Source: Lachnospiraceae bacterium
GTDB lineage: Bacteria > Bacillota > Clostridia > Lachnospirales > Lachnospiraceae
Direction: 5' to 3'
DNA length: 40,664 nucleotides
NCBI GenBank assembly: GCA_900767585.1
Contig: CAAFZP010000100.1
Location: forward strand, 1 to 40,664
Shown here: in pieces, positions 1 to 8,046 of the stretch
Position numbering within the stretch: the stretch's first letter is position 1
Layout: each line of letters opens with the position of its first letter
Position numbers and translations under genes: made by a program
Notes under the pieces: generated by a model
What the model was told of the DNA's origin: nothing
Database searches by the model: none
Seen by the model: only the letters and a program-made list of their open reading frames with translations

Positions 1-638
1 ACGGACTCCTTTCCCGTGATCTGTTCAAGATATGCAACCAGCATCAGAAAGAGTTGTTTTTTTGTCGTTCCAAGCGGGTAGATTCCATCCCGGCTCATAA
101 CCTTTGCCGCTGCAAAAAGATCATCCCACGTCTTCGGAATCTCCAAGCCATACGATGCGTAAATCGTCTTATTAAAATAAAACATTGGCGTATTAAATGA
201 AATCGGAACGGCATACAGTTTTCCGTCCATTTCCCCATAAGCAAGTTCTTCCGGAGTATAGTTTTCCAGATGAATGATGTCTTTCAGATCATACAGATCA
301 TAAAAACCAGTTTCTTCATCTGCATATTCCGACAGCCATGCATAATTAATCTGCATCACATCCGGTGCGTTGTGGGAGCGCATATAAATATGCATTTTGT
401 TCTCATATCCTCCCCAGCTTCCGTAGTTTGCCTGCACCTCTATCTGTCCCTGGTTTTGCTCTGTAAATATATCCAATGCCTGCAGTGTGTACCGATGCCG
501 GTCATCATTTCCCCACCAGGAGTAAGAAATCTCCGTCGTAGATTCGTAGACTACCGGTTTGCTCTTTCCGGAACATCCGGATAAGAAAATCAGACATACG
601 ATGAGACAGATGCTGATTCCACGATATTTATTTTTCAT
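1..638 (-). CDS. ABC transporter sugar-binding lipoprotein, partial
   Basis: Extracellular solute-binding protein (family 1 type) that would capture a sugar outside the membrane for an ABC importer. Only the N-terminal ~212 residues are present because the gene runs off the left edge of the window. The N-terminus is a classic lipoprotein signal: MKNKYRG, a hydrophobic stretch, then lipobox LSGC with the lipidated Cys at about residue 22. Downstream residues such as YSWWGNDDRH, PDVMQINY and IPKTWDDLFAAAK are typical of this family. An in-frame alternative ATG lies 9 nt upstream at 647; the GAGG ribosome site sits 3 nt from that start and 12 nt from the one chosen, so the start is uncertain. 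It follows the diguanylate cyclase gene by under 30 nt and is probably cotranscribed with it, suggesting a link between substrate sensing and c-di-GMP. The substrate cannot be told from sequence. Confidence 0.85.
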   Translation of the reverse strand, partial: MKNKYRGISICLIVCLIFLSGCSGKSKPVVYESTTEISYSWWGNDDRHRYTLQALDIFTEQNQGQIEVQANYGSWGGYENKMHIYMRSHNAPDVMQINYAWLSEYADEETGFYDLYDLKDIIHLENYTPEELAYGEMDGKLYAVPISFNTPMFYFNKTIYASYGLEIPKTWDDLFAAAKVMSRDGIYPLGTTKKQLFLMLVAYLEQITGKES

Positions 639-665
639 TTTTCCCATGTACCTCATATCTGCCAA

Positions 666-2156
666 TCAATCCTCATACCAATTGTATTGATGTTTTCCGT
701 TTTCTTTTGATACATATAACGCACGGTCCGCCATCTGATAAGATTCCTCGAATCCAAGTTTTATTCCATCTACCGTAATTCTCAGACAGATTCCTGCTGA
801 AAGTGAGACTTTGCACGATTCATAGTGTGTATCAAACTGCTTATGAAATGCATCCAAAAGTGCATCCAGCCTCCGGGCAACCTCCTCCCGTATAACGGTC
901 TCTTCCTCATGCTCAAATGGAATGTACACCGCAAACTCATCTCCGCCCATACGCCCGATGATTGCCTGTGTTCCAAGAGTTTCCCGGAAGATTACTACAG
1001 ATTTCTTAAGAAATTTATCCCCTTCCTGATGCCCATATGTATCATTTACCAGCTTAAAATTATCCATATCCAGCATCATGCAGATATGCTTTGTTCCTTC
1101 TCCTGCATGTGCAAGCTTTGTATCTACCAGATCACGGAATGATTGCTTATTCAACACATTTGTCAGCTGATCGTAATCTGCTTTCTGCCTGATCTGCGAA
1201 AGCACGCCATCCTTTACTGCCACCTGTGAATACAGGATTCCTGCCGCCGTCATAGCAACCACAAGCATAATAATATATACAATTATAGCAAACCGGGTGA
1301 TTCCAAGCTGTTCCGCAAATAGCACGTTCTCCGGAGCCACACATATTACCTGCCAGTCGTTCTTGCAGGTTCCAACTACTACAACTTCCTTGTCGCCTAT
1401 AATCCAGTAATTGCTATATCCATCCGGCAGATCGTTCCAGACTTCTTCTGCATTCCGTCCAAGTATCTCTCCTGATTCAGCATAGACAATCGAATGTGCC
1501 GAATCCACAAGATAGCTCTGCATCCCCGGCACATCCTCCATATCTGTAAAAGACTGGCTCAGTTCCCGGCTATAAAATGCTGCCACAATGATTGCATGCT
1601 CATTCAGTCTTTTTACGTAATACAGCCTGTCATAGCACCGCTCATAATCGAAAAACCAGCCGGACTCTTTCCTCTCGTCCGTAATATGCCCTTCCAGATA
1701 CGCATATAGTCCACCATCCGGGAACAACTCGAGCGTCGTATTCGATATTGAACCAAGCGATGAATCATCTGCGTATACAATTCCAAAATCAGAAAAGTTC
1801 TGAAGAATATTAATATCCTGTAAACGTTTTTCAATTGCTGTTTCCTGCTGTATCCTCTCGAATTCATCCTGTCCCTCTTTCGTTGCATCATACTCACAAT
1901 AGATATCATCCGAGAACAGCAATGCTGCGGTATCTTCAATTCTTCCCAGATACTGATTGAGATTTGATATCTGCAATTGGGTGTTTGCCTGTATCAGGTT
2001 TACAACCTTTGATTTCATTTCCTGGGAGGATTTTCTTGTCAGGATCAAAGTGATGGTTCCTGTTGCAACTGTGATGGCAAGCAAAAACACAATGACGATC
2101 CGAAATGTGAATCTTCTTATCTGAATGTCTGTCTTTGTATTATTGTTAAAAGGCAT
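666..2156 (-). CDS. membrane-bound diguanylate cyclase (GGDEF) with extracytoplasmic sensor
   Basis: Makes c-di-GMP from two GTP. The 496-residue protein has an N-terminal membrane helix (about 17-40), an extracytoplasmic region of about 240 residues resembling a Cache-type sensor, a second helix (about 285-308) and a C-terminal GGDEF domain. The active-site loop is intact (MGGDEFAVY, GGDEF at 404-408), as are DYDQLTNVLNK and DMDNFKLVNDTYGH. No RxxD inhibitory site is visible at the usual place before GGDEF, so classical product inhibition may be absent. There is no EAL domain. A GGAAGGAG ribosome site precedes the ATG. The next gene on the same strand encodes a sugar-binding lipoprotein, which could feed ligand information to the sensor domain (inference). 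Confidence 0.9.
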   Translation of the reverse strand: MPFNNNTKTDIQIRRFTFRIVIVFLLAITVATGTITLILTRKSSQEMKSKVVNLIQANTQLQISNLNQYLGRIEDTAALLFSDDIYCEYDATKEGQDEFERIQQETAIEKRLQDINILQNFSDFGIVYADDSSLGSISNTTLELFPDGGLYAYLEGHITDERKESGWFFDYERCYDRLYYVKRLNEHAIIVAAFYSRELSQSFTDMEDVPGMQSYLVDSAHSIVYAESGEILGRNAEEVWNDLPDGYSNYWIIGDKEVVVVGTCKNDWQVICVAPENVLFAEQLGITRFAIIVYIIMLVVAMTAAGILYSQVAVKDGVLSQIRQKADYDQLTNVLNKQSFRDLVDTKLAHAGEGTKHICMMLDMDNFKLVNDTYGHQEGDKFLKKSVVIFRETLGTQAIIGRMGGDEFAVYIPFEHEEETVIREEVARRLDALLDAFHKQFDTHYESCKVSLSAGICLRITVDGIKLGFEESYQMADRALYVSKENGKHQYNWYED

Positions 2157-2268
2157 TCCTTACCTTACTCCTTCCAGATCTGATTTCAGCATAATAAAAT
2201 ATTATAATATAGGAATCCGCGATTTACAATAACCCTTTTGGGCTGCATTCTTCCGGGCAATCCGATGC

Positions 2269-2297
2269 TTGACTTTCGTGCCTGTCTGTACTATATT
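2269..2297 (+). promoter_or_regulatory. sigma-A-type promoter of tRNA-Gly
   Basis: A -35 box TTGACT (2269-2274), a 17-nt spacer and a -10 box TATATT (2292-2297) lie so that transcription would start a few bases before the tRNA at 2307. Both boxes are near consensus and the spacing is ideal. Confidence 0.7.
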
Positions 2298-2306
2298 TAT
2301 TTTATT

Positions 2307-2377
2307 GCAGGTATAGTTCATTGGTAGAACACCAGCTTCCCAAGCTGGATAGGCGGGTTCGATTCCCGTTACCTGCT
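2307..2377 (+). tRNA. tRNA-Gly (anticodon CCC)
   Basis: A 71-nt cloverleaf can be folded by hand. The acceptor stem GCAGGTA pairs with TACCTGC, the D arm is GTTC/GAAC, the anticodon arm CCAGC-TTCCCAA-GCTGG presents CCC, the variable loop is short, and the T arm is GCGGG-TTCGATT-CCCGT. The discriminator base is T, as expected for bacterial tRNA-Gly. It decodes GGG. The CCA end is not encoded and must be added after transcription. A run of six T follows immediately. Confidence 0.95.
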
Positions 2378-2415
2378 TTTTTACGTGATAGAACTGCAAG
2401 ATTTCGTGAATCAAG

Positions 2416-2442
2416 TTTCATTCACTTTCACAGTGAATGAAA
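2416..2442. repeat. perfect 11-bp inverted repeat downstream of tRNA-Gly
   Basis: TTTCATTCACT (2416-2426) and its exact complement AGTGAATGAAA (2432-2442) flank a 5-nt loop. There is no T run next to it, so it is not an ordinary terminator on either strand. It could be a processing or decay-barrier hairpin for the tRNA transcript. Confidence 0.6.
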
Positions 2443-2449
2443 TAGTATC

Positions 2450-2495
2450 GATAAAAGAGGAAAGGTACCAGTTAAAGTACCTTTCCTCTTTTATC
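2450..2495. terminator. long bidirectional terminator between tRNA-Gly and flotillin
   Basis: A perfect 19-bp inverted repeat (2450-2468 with 2477-2495) surrounds an 8-nt loop. Each arm carries an A/T-rich outer part and a GAGGAAAGGTAC core, so the hairpin reads as an intrinsic terminator in both directions. It separates the plus-strand tRNA from the convergent flotillin gene that ends at 2524. Confidence 0.8.
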
Positions 2496-2523
2496 TTAAA
2501 AGTTTTCTGTTTTACACATTATC

Positions 2524-4035
2524 TTACTCCACAGTTGTATCTACGGAAGTTCCCGCCTCTGCAGGAGCTTCTACCTTGATTCCTTCCAGGCCTGTGATGT
2601 TCACATTCTTGTTAACCTTCGCATCGTATGTACTTGCACGCATGATATCTGCGATATCGATACCAGTCACTTCCTTCACAGACTCCATTGTCTTTGCAAG
2701 GACTTGTGGCACATACGACCCCATCGAACCGACACCAGAACCTTCGCCGTTGCCGTCGATGATCGTAACCTTGTCGATTGTAGAGAGTGGCTCTGCGATT
2801 GCCTTTGCCATCTCCGGCAATGCCTTCACGATCATTTCCACCATCGCTGCCTGACCATACTTCTTCATCGCTTCGGCTTTCTTCTCTAAGGCTTCTGCCT
2901 CTGCAAGACCTTTGGCTTCGATTGCCTTCGCCTCTGCCTCGCCGACTGCACGGATACCTGCTGCCTCCTGCTGCTTTGCAAAAAGCTCAGCCTCTGCCTG
3001 TGCCTTCTTCGCCTCGGCCTCCTGCTGCTTCTCGAACTTATCTGCCTCAGCATTTCTCTGACGCTTATAGAGCTCTGCATCTGCCTGCTGCTGTCTTGCG
3101 AACTTGTCCGCCTCCGCTTTCTTACGGATATCCGCGTCGAGGGACTGCTCCATCACCTCGGCTTCCTTCTTCTTCAGGTCAACTTCCTTCTCCTGACGTG
3201 CGATATCTGCCTCGGTCTTTGTAACCTCGATTGTCTTACGCTGTGCTTCCTTCTGAATCTCGTAAGCTGCATCTGCTTCCGCATTCTTCGTATCTTCGAT
3301 TGTCTTTAATTCTGCCTTCTTGATTGACAGTTCATTCTGCTTAACAGCAATTTCCGTATCGGATAATACCTTTGCATCGTTCGCTTCTTTTCTCGCCTGT
3401 GCCTGTGCAATCGCTACATCACGGTCCGCGTTTGCCTTGGCAATACTTGCGTTCTTCTGGATGGCTGCCATGTTATCCTGACCAAGTGCGATGATCAGGT
3501 CGTTCTGATCCTCTACGTGCTGGATGTTGCAGGAAATAATCTCGATACCCAGACGGTTCATATCCACCTGCGCCTTCTCCTGCACCTGATCACCGAAGGA
3601 CTTACGGTCGTTACACAAATCCTTCAGACTGATCGTACCGATGATCTCACGCATATTACCCTGCAGAGAATCCACCAGTGCTTCCATAATCTGCGGTTCC
3701 TTCATATTCAGGAAGTTCTTCATGGCAAGCTGGATACCTTCCTCATCCGTACGGATCTTAACTTTCGCAACCGCATCAATGTTAACACCGATAAAATCCA
3801 GTGTCGGAACATAATCGCCCGTCTTAATATCGATACTGATCTGCTTGATCAGAAGCTCATCCTTACGCTCGAAGAACGGAAGCTTCAAACCAGCTTTACC
3901 AATCAGAATCTTTGGTGTCTTTCTTAAACCGGAAATAATATACGCCTTATCCGGTGGTGATTTGACATAACTGGTAAATAAGATGACCAGCAATGCCACG
4001 ATAATGATAATAATAGCAATTGTTGAACCTGACAT
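2524..4035 (-). CDS. flotillin-like SPFH/Band 7 protein
   Basis: A 503-residue flotillin (FloT/YuaG type) that would organise functional membrane microdomains. Residues about 5-22 form the single N-terminal membrane anchor. An SPFH/Band 7 domain follows (from about 25 to 190, including GLRKTPKILIGKAG and NVDAVAKVKI-like stretches). A long Ala/Glu/Lys-rich coiled coil (about 190-400) drives oligomerisation, with repeated AEA-, KKAEA- and KQQEAEA-like units. The length and order match bacterial flotillins, not the shorter FloA. The start has a good GGGAGG site 8 nt upstream. The protein appears complete. It is likely a single-gene unit: a strong terminator lies 3-prime and a 255-nt gap 5-prime. 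That gap (4036-4290) holds a small ATGCGA/TCGCAT inverted repeat at 4073-4090 and nothing else I recognise. Confidence 0.93.
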   Translation of the reverse strand: MSGSTIAIIIIIVALLVILFTSYVKSPPDKAYIISGLRKTPKILIGKAGLKLPFFERKDELLIKQISIDIKTGDYVPTLDFIGVNIDAVAKVKIRTDEEGIQLAMKNFLNMKEPQIMEALVDSLQGNMREIIGTISLKDLCNDRKSFGDQVQEKAQVDMNRLGIEIISCNIQHVEDQNDLIIALGQDNMAAIQKNASIAKANADRDVAIAQAQARKEANDAKVLSDTEIAVKQNELSIKKAELKTIEDTKNAEADAAYEIQKEAQRKTIEVTKTEADIARQEKEVDLKKKEAEVMEQSLDADIRKKAEADKFARQQQADAELYKRQRNAEADKFEKQQEAEAKKAQAEAELFAKQQEAAGIRAVGEAEAKAIEAKGLAEAEALEKKAEAMKKYGQAAMVEMIVKALPEMAKAIAEPLSTIDKVTIIDGNGEGSGVGSMGSYVPQVLAKTMESVKEVTGIDIADIMRASTYDAKVNKNVNITGLEGIKVEAPAEAGTSVDTTVE

Positions 4036-4290
4036 ACTAAAACCCTCCCTAACAACAAGTTAATTGATTGCTATGCGACTCAAATCGCATATTTTCTTTG
4101 GTGCAAAATTCAAATTCCTGCATCCACTCAATATTGTACCATGTATGTCTGAAAATCACTATTACATTTTTCTGCATTTTTCGTACATTTTCTGTACAAT
4201 AATGCATTTTTCATTAAGGAATCGATTAATTATCTATGTACTTATAGTTTAAAGTTTTACAAAACTTCTTCTATTACACACAGATTCTGT

Positions 4291-5001
4291 TTATTTGTCA
4301 CGCTTCTTGAATATCCTGTTATAAATCTCAATTCCCTTGTCAGGATTCTGATTCATCCAGAATACGAGATAGCCGCCTATCAGGAACAAAGCCCCTCCTA
4401 TTATAACAAGATAGACAGACATTGTCGGGATTTTCCTTCCATCCGTTATTTTGGTTGGTTTCTCCGGATCATAATATACCGTTACCTTCTGCCCTATCTG
4501 CATATCATGTCCATCACCCACATATATCTCATTATATGATTTCCCATCTACTTCATAATCCACAAAGATGGTGCAAGTTGCATGATTTCTATGCATACGT
4601 TTTTCTGTTACAATACCTGGTACGGTCTCAGCTTTTCTTAAAAACAGATCATTATGTACATATGCCGCAAGTCCTGCAAACAGCAAAGCCAGTCCGACAA
4701 ACATAACTATCATCACTTCCTTACGGACAGACTTTTTTCTTATTTCTTTGTCACCTAAATCTTCTCCAAAGATTCGCGCTTGTTTTTCCTCTGACAAAAT
4801 ATATGGATTTCTATCTGTTGCAGATGAAAGCTTTCCATCCGGTTGATAAACAGGCTTATCGATCGGAGTTGTCCTTTTGGATTCAATGACATATGGATCC
4901 TGTTCTAAATCGCTGAACTCTCCCAGTGAAGGATCTTTTAATTCTTCCTGCATATCTTTCATGCGTTTTGTGGGATCTTCATCTTTTAACTTTAATGACA
5001 T
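4291..5001 (-). CDS. DUF3592-type membrane protein
   Basis: A 236-residue membrane protein of unknown function. Residues 1-95 are polar and cytoplasmic-looking. Two membrane helices (about 96-116 and 194-215) bracket an extracytoplasmic segment of about 75 residues containing PGIVTEKRMHRNHATCTIFVDYEVDGK-like DUF3592 features (value shown only in part: VTEKRMHR, YYDPEKPTKI). I chose the internal ATG at 5001 because AGGAGG lies a few bases upstream of it; the frame is open 13 codons further upstream without a comparable site. It has its own short leader and no obvious operon partner. DUF3592 is a descriptive family with no established activity. Confidence 0.75.
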   Translation of the reverse strand: MSLKLKDEDPTKRMKDMQEELKDPSLGEFSDLEQDPYVIESKRTTPIDKPVYQPDGKLSSATDRNPYILSEEKQARIFGEDLGDKEIRKKSVRKEVMIVMFVGLALLFAGLAAYVHNDLFLRKAETVPGIVTEKRMHRNHATCTIFVDYEVDGKSYNEIYVGDGHDMQIGQKVTVYYDPEKPTKITDGRKIPTMSVYLVIIGGALFLIGGYLVFWMNQNPDKGIEIYNRIFKKRDK

Positions 5002-5220
5002 ATTTTTCCTCCTCCCAAATATACAAAGGATTTGTTGCAAATTTTTTTATTTATATTAACACTATCATACATATATGGAAATAACAATGTGTAATTTTCT
5101 TCTGTCATAGATATGATTTGAACCCTGATTTTTCTCCCTCACACCCAGTTTCATCTCCGTATCTTTCCGATTAGCTTCCGGTTTGGGTTTTCTCGCTTGC
5201 TTTTCTCTACCCCGGGTATC

Positions 5221-5315
5221 ACCACATCGCTATCGCTCTGTGGTATATTGTCGGGCGCATCCTAAATATGTGCTTTGCACATATGCGCCCTCCTCGCCCA
5301 CGCCGTGGGTTTTTC
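5221..5315. repeat. three consecutive hairpins in intergenic tract
   Basis: Hairpin 1: ACCACA/TGTGGT closing 5221-5244. Hairpin 2 (5253-5290): GGGCGC/GCGCCC outer stem and ATATGTGC/GCACATAT inner stem around a 3-nt loop, with a bulge on one side. Hairpin 3: CCCAC-GCC-GTGGG (about 5297-5309) followed by TTTTT. The ordered stems suggest a structured RNA or a miniature mobile-element remnant. Confidence 0.5.
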
Positions 5316-5480
5316 CGCTTAATTCATCTCTCGTAAGCCCAGATTTACATTTGGTGGAAAATAATATACAAGATATAACCGAATCCTCATACATGGAAAG
5401 AGATATTGAATGGCTTAGAAAATACTTAGAAAAATAAAATAAACAGGAAATCATTCGCCGTGCAACCTCCGCTTCGCTAC

Positions 5481-5534
5481 AACAATGAGCCGTGAACCGT
5501 CGCATGCTTCGCATGTACCCGGTCTCGGGCATTC
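5481..5534. repeat. 54-nt intergenic repeat, copy 1
   Basis: Begins AACAATGAGCCGTGAACCG and ends GGTCTCGGGCATTC. It matches copy 2 (5587-5640) in the same orientation with two mismatches over 54 nt. It contains a GCATG-CTTCG-CATG mini-hairpin. Confidence 0.85.
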
Positions 5535-5586
5535 ATACTATATACTTCGTTCGCAATGCGACTTCGTTTCCGCTTCGCATGAACTC

Positions 5587-5640
5587 AACAATGAGCCGTG
5601 AACCGGCGCATGCTTCGCATGCACCCGGTCTCGGGCATTC
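5587..5640. repeat. 54-nt intergenic repeat, copy 2
   Basis: Second direct copy, 52 nt downstream of the first. The two changes (T to G, T to C) perfect the GCATGC/GCATGC stem. The first 13 nt (ACAATGAGCCGTG) recur in inverted orientation at 5712-5724, just past the stop of the GGGtGRT gene. Confidence 0.85.
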
Positions 5641-5650
5641 GCCCTATATA

Positions 5651-5708
5651 AACGGATAAAAAAATGACTGGTTTCAAGCAAGCTTGACCAGCCATTTTTT
5701 TATCCGTT
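5651..5708. terminator. bidirectional terminator downstream of the GGGtGRT gene
   Basis: A near-perfect inverted repeat. Arms start AACGGATAAAAAAATG and end CATTTTTTTATCCGTT, closing on TCAAG-CAAG-CTTGA. The seven-A and seven-T runs provide a U tract in either direction. It ends the minus-strand operon finishing at 5727. Confidence 0.85.
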
Positions 5709-5726
5709 ATGCACGGCTCATTGTCT

Positions 5727-6737
5727 CTAGAACTTTCCTGCCTTTGCTGCTTCCTCAACAGAAACTGCAACTGCAACAGTAGCACCAACCATAGGGTTGT
5801 TACCCATACCGATCAGACCCATCATCTCTACGTGAGCCGGTACAGATGAAGAACCTGCGAACTGTGCATCACTGTGCATACGTCCCATAGTATCTGTCAT
5901 ACCATAAGAAGCAGGACCTGCTGCCATGTTATCTGGGTGAAGTGTACGACCTGTACCACCACCAGATGCTACGGAGAAGTACTTCTTACCCTGCTCGATA
6001 CATTCCTTCTTGTATGTACCTGCTACCGGATGCTGGAAACGTGTTGGGTTTGTTGAGTTACCTGTGATAGATACACCAACATTCTCATGATGCATGATTG
6101 CAACACCTTCCTGAACATCATCAGCACCATAACACTTAACAGTTGCACGAAGACCTGTTGAGTATGGCTTCTCATATACTACGTTCAGCTTAGCTGCCTT
6201 ATAATCGTACTTTGTCTCAACAAATGTAAATCCGTTGATACGTGAGATAATCTGAGCTGCATCCTTACCAAGACCATTCAAGATAACACGAAGTGGCTTC
6301 TGACGTACCTTGTTAGCCTTCTCTGCGATACCGATTGCACCCTCAGCAGCTGCGAATGACTCATGTCCTGCAAGGAAACAGAAGCACTCTGTCTCTTCCT
6401 CAAGGAGCATCTTACCAAGGTTACCATGTCCAAGACCTACCTTACGGTGATCAGCAACTGAACCCGGGATACAGAAAGACTGAAGTCCTTCACCGATTGC
6501 TGCTGCAGCATCTGCTGCTCTTCTGCAACCCTTCTTAATTGCGATAGCTGCACCTACTGTGTAAGCCCAGCAAGCATTCTCAAAACAAATTGGCTGAATC
6601 TTCTTAACCTGATCGTAAACATCAAGTCCAGCGTCCTTTGTAATCTTCTCAGCTTCTTCGATAGAGCTGATACCATAGCTGTTCAATACAGCGTTAATCT
6701 GGTCAATTCTTCTTTCATATGATTCAAATAAAGCCAT
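5727..6737 (-). CDS. GGGtGRT protein
   Basis: A 336-residue member of the family named for its Gly-Gly-Gly-Thr-Gly-Arg-Thr motif, here GGGTGRT at residues 259-265. The biochemical function is not established. Other conserved-looking features are the Gly- and Ala-rich segments GLGHGNLGKM, ILNGLGKDAAQIISRINGF and HENVGVSITGNSTNPTRFQHPVAGTY (quoted in parts). No membrane helix or signal peptide is visible, so it is probably cytosolic. The ATG has an AAAGGAG site 8 nt upstream. It lies 19 nt downstream of an Fe-S scaffold-like gene, and the two form an operon ending at the terminator at 5651-5708. Co-occurrence with the scaffold protein suggests a metal-cluster-linked role (inference). Full length, no defects seen. 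Confidence 0.9.
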   Translation of the reverse strand: MALFESYERRIDQINAVLNSYGISSIEEAEKITKDAGLDVYDQVKKIQPICFENACWAYTVGAAIAIKKGCRRAADAAAAIGEGLQSFCIPGSVADHRKVGLGHGNLGKMLLEEETECFCFLAGHESFAAAEGAIGIAEKANKVRQKPLRVILNGLGKDAAQIISRINGFTFVETKYDYKAAKLNVVYEKPYSTGLRATVKCYGADDVQEGVAIMHHENVGVSITGNSTNPTRFQHPVAGTYKKECIEQGKKYFSVASGGGTGRTLHPDNMAAGPASYGMTDTMGRMHSDAQFAGSSSVPAHVEMMGLIGMGNNPMVGATVAVAVSVEEAAKAGKF

Positions 6738-6756
6738 TGTCGTTTCTCCTTTCCTC

Positions 6757-7449
6757 TTATTCCTGTCTAGGATCGATAATCTTCACTGCATCAGCAACAC
6801 GGCCATACTGACCCTTTGCCTTCTCCCATGCTGTGTTTGGATCATCACCCTTCTTAATGAAGTCTGTCATCTTTCCAAGAGAAACGAACTGGTATCCGAT
6901 AACTTCGTTGTCTGCATCAAGTGCGATACCTGTTACATAGCCCTCAGCCATCTCAAGGTAACGAACACCCTTCTCCTTAGTTGCGTACATTGTACCAACC
7001 TGAGAACGAAGACCCTTACCAAGATCCTCAAGACCTGCTCCGACTGCAAGACCGTCATCAGAGAAAGCACTCTGTGTACGACCATAAACAATCTGAAGGA
7101 ACAGCTCTCTCATAGCTGTATTGATAGCATCACATACAAGGTCTGTGTTCAGAGCCTCAAGGATTGTCTTACCCTGCAGAACCTCTGCTGCCATAGCTGC
7201 AGAATGTGTCATACCGGAACAACCGATTGTCTCAACCAAAGCCTCTTCAATTACGCCATTCTTAACGTTCAGTGAAAGTTTACAAGCACCCTGCTGTGGT
7301 GCGCACCAGCCAACACCATGTGTAAAACCAGAGATATCTTCAATCTTCTTTGAGTGTACCCACTTTCCTTCTTCAGGAATAGGAGCTGGCTCATGCTTTG
7401 CGCCCTTGGCTACTGGGCACATGTTTTCAACTTCCTTCGTGTAAATCAT
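6757..7449 (-). CDS. iron-sulfur cluster assembly scaffold-like protein (partner of GGGtGRT)
   Basis: A 230-residue protein related to the NifU/IscU scaffold fold. Cysteines that could bind a cluster lie at Cys49 (GVGWCAPQQG), Cys56 (GACKLSL) and Cys77 (ETIGCSGMTHSAA); Cys11 and a Cys near 105 (LVCDAIN) are further candidates. The region ETIGCSGMTHSAAMAAEVLQ matches the scaffold helix after the second Cys. The C-terminal half is specific to this anaerobe family. The start has AAGGAG 7 nt upstream. It is the first gene of a two-gene unit with GGGtGRT and has a plausible promoter upstream. It is not in an isc/suf operon, so a dedicated client is likely (inference). Confidence 0.85.
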   Translation of the reverse strand: MIYTKEVENMCPVAKGAKHEPAPIPEEGKWVHSKKIEDISGFTHGVGWCAPQQGACKLSLNVKNGVIEEALVETIGCSGMTHSAAMAAEVLQGKTILEALNTDLVCDAINTAMRELFLQIVYGRTQSAFSDDGLAVGAGLEDLGKGLRSQVGTMYATKEKGVRYLEMAEGYVTGIALDADNEVIGYQFVSLGKMTDFIKKGDDPNTAWEKAKGQYGRVADAVKIIDPRQE

Positions 7450-7475
7450 TGTGGAACTCCTTTCAATATTAAAAT

Positions 7476-7503
7476 TTTATAGAGAGATGTTTCTTACATA
7501 CAA
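7476..7503 (-). promoter_or_regulatory. putative promoter of the scaffold/GGGtGRT operon
   Basis: On the minus strand, TTGTAT (7503-7498), a 16-nt spacer and TATAAA (7481-7476) lie about 27 nt before the start codon at 7449. The -35 box is only a half match. Confidence 0.4.
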
Positions 7504-7619
7504 AACACCATCAACTACATTTTCTCACAAAGTCATAAATTCGTCTACACCTTTTTTGTCTTTTTTTGTAGAATATGCAAACATGGCTAGCGCCTGCATT
7601 TCCCGTGGCAAAGCATGCA

Positions 7620-8027
7620 TTATTCCTTTGTCTTTCCAAGCTTCTTATCTGCTTTCTTTTCTTCTTTTTTCTCGGCCTTTACCAGTGTATCCTCGTCCTT
7701 TACAACTGCGGAACCTGCTTTTTCGATCTCGGCAATTGCGTTCTTATGCATCGGGATACGGCAGTTCTTGTTGTTACCGAACTCTACGATAACCGTTGTA
7801 TCATCCACGATATCAAGGATTGTGCCATAGAAACCACCGGTTGTCATGATGTTATCGCCCGGTTCCATTGCCTTGTGCAGATCTTCCATCTGCTTCTTCT
7901 GCTTCTTCTGTGGACGGATGATCAGTAACCACATGAATCCGACTAAGATTACAATGTAGATGACCCAGAATAATCCACTTGGCTGTTTTGCTGTTGTTGC
8001 TGTTGATTCCAGTAATGTTAATAACAT
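7620..8027 (-). CDS. yajC: preprotein translocase subunit YajC
   Basis: Accessory subunit of the Sec protein-export complex at the cytoplasmic membrane. The 135-residue protein has one membrane helix (about 20-38: FWVIYIVILVGFMWLLII) followed by the family hallmark RPQKKQKKQ, then a small cytoplasmic domain with GDNIMTTGGFYGTILDI. The C-terminal tail is Lys/Glu-rich and longer than in many homologues, which is common in clostridia. It sits 19 nt downstream of tgt on the same strand, the classic tgt-yajC arrangement, so the two are probably cotranscribed. The following gap (7450-7619) shows no convincing terminator. Confidence 0.93.
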   Translation of the reverse strand: MLLTLLESTATTAKQPSGLFWVIYIVILVGFMWLLIIRPQKKQKKQMEDLHKAMEPGDNIMTTGGFYGTILDIVDDTTVIVEFGNNKNCRIPMHKNAIAEIEKAGSAVVKDEDTLVKAEKKEEKKADKKLGKTKE

Positions 8028-8046
8028 GTCTTAAAACTCCTTTTAT

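Larger units (their letters stand above)
5041..5726. other. gene-free, hairpin-rich intergenic tract
   Basis: About 690 nt without a convincing gene. It holds three consecutive hairpins (5221-5315), a short plus-strand coding-like tail ending near 5437 (...MERDIEWLRKYLEK) with no upstream gene body, two copies of a 54-nt repeat and a bidirectional terminator. The look is that of an insertion or decay site filled with structured repeats. Confidence 0.6.

Noticed and set aside
2787..3224. Plus-strand 145-aa frame within the flotillin gene
   Set aside because: A repetitive antisense shadow of the Ala/Glu-rich coiled coil, with low-complexity Pro/Leu/Ser composition.
5183..5437. 84-aa plus-strand gene in the hairpin tract
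   Set aside because: Its first two thirds translate the hairpin block and have no ribosome site; only the last ~20 residues look coding-like. At most a decayed gene end.
5230..5788. Minus-strand short genes beginning MPETG in the 54-nt repeats
   Set aside because: They are the translated repeat itself in both copies, with no conserved product or ribosome site.
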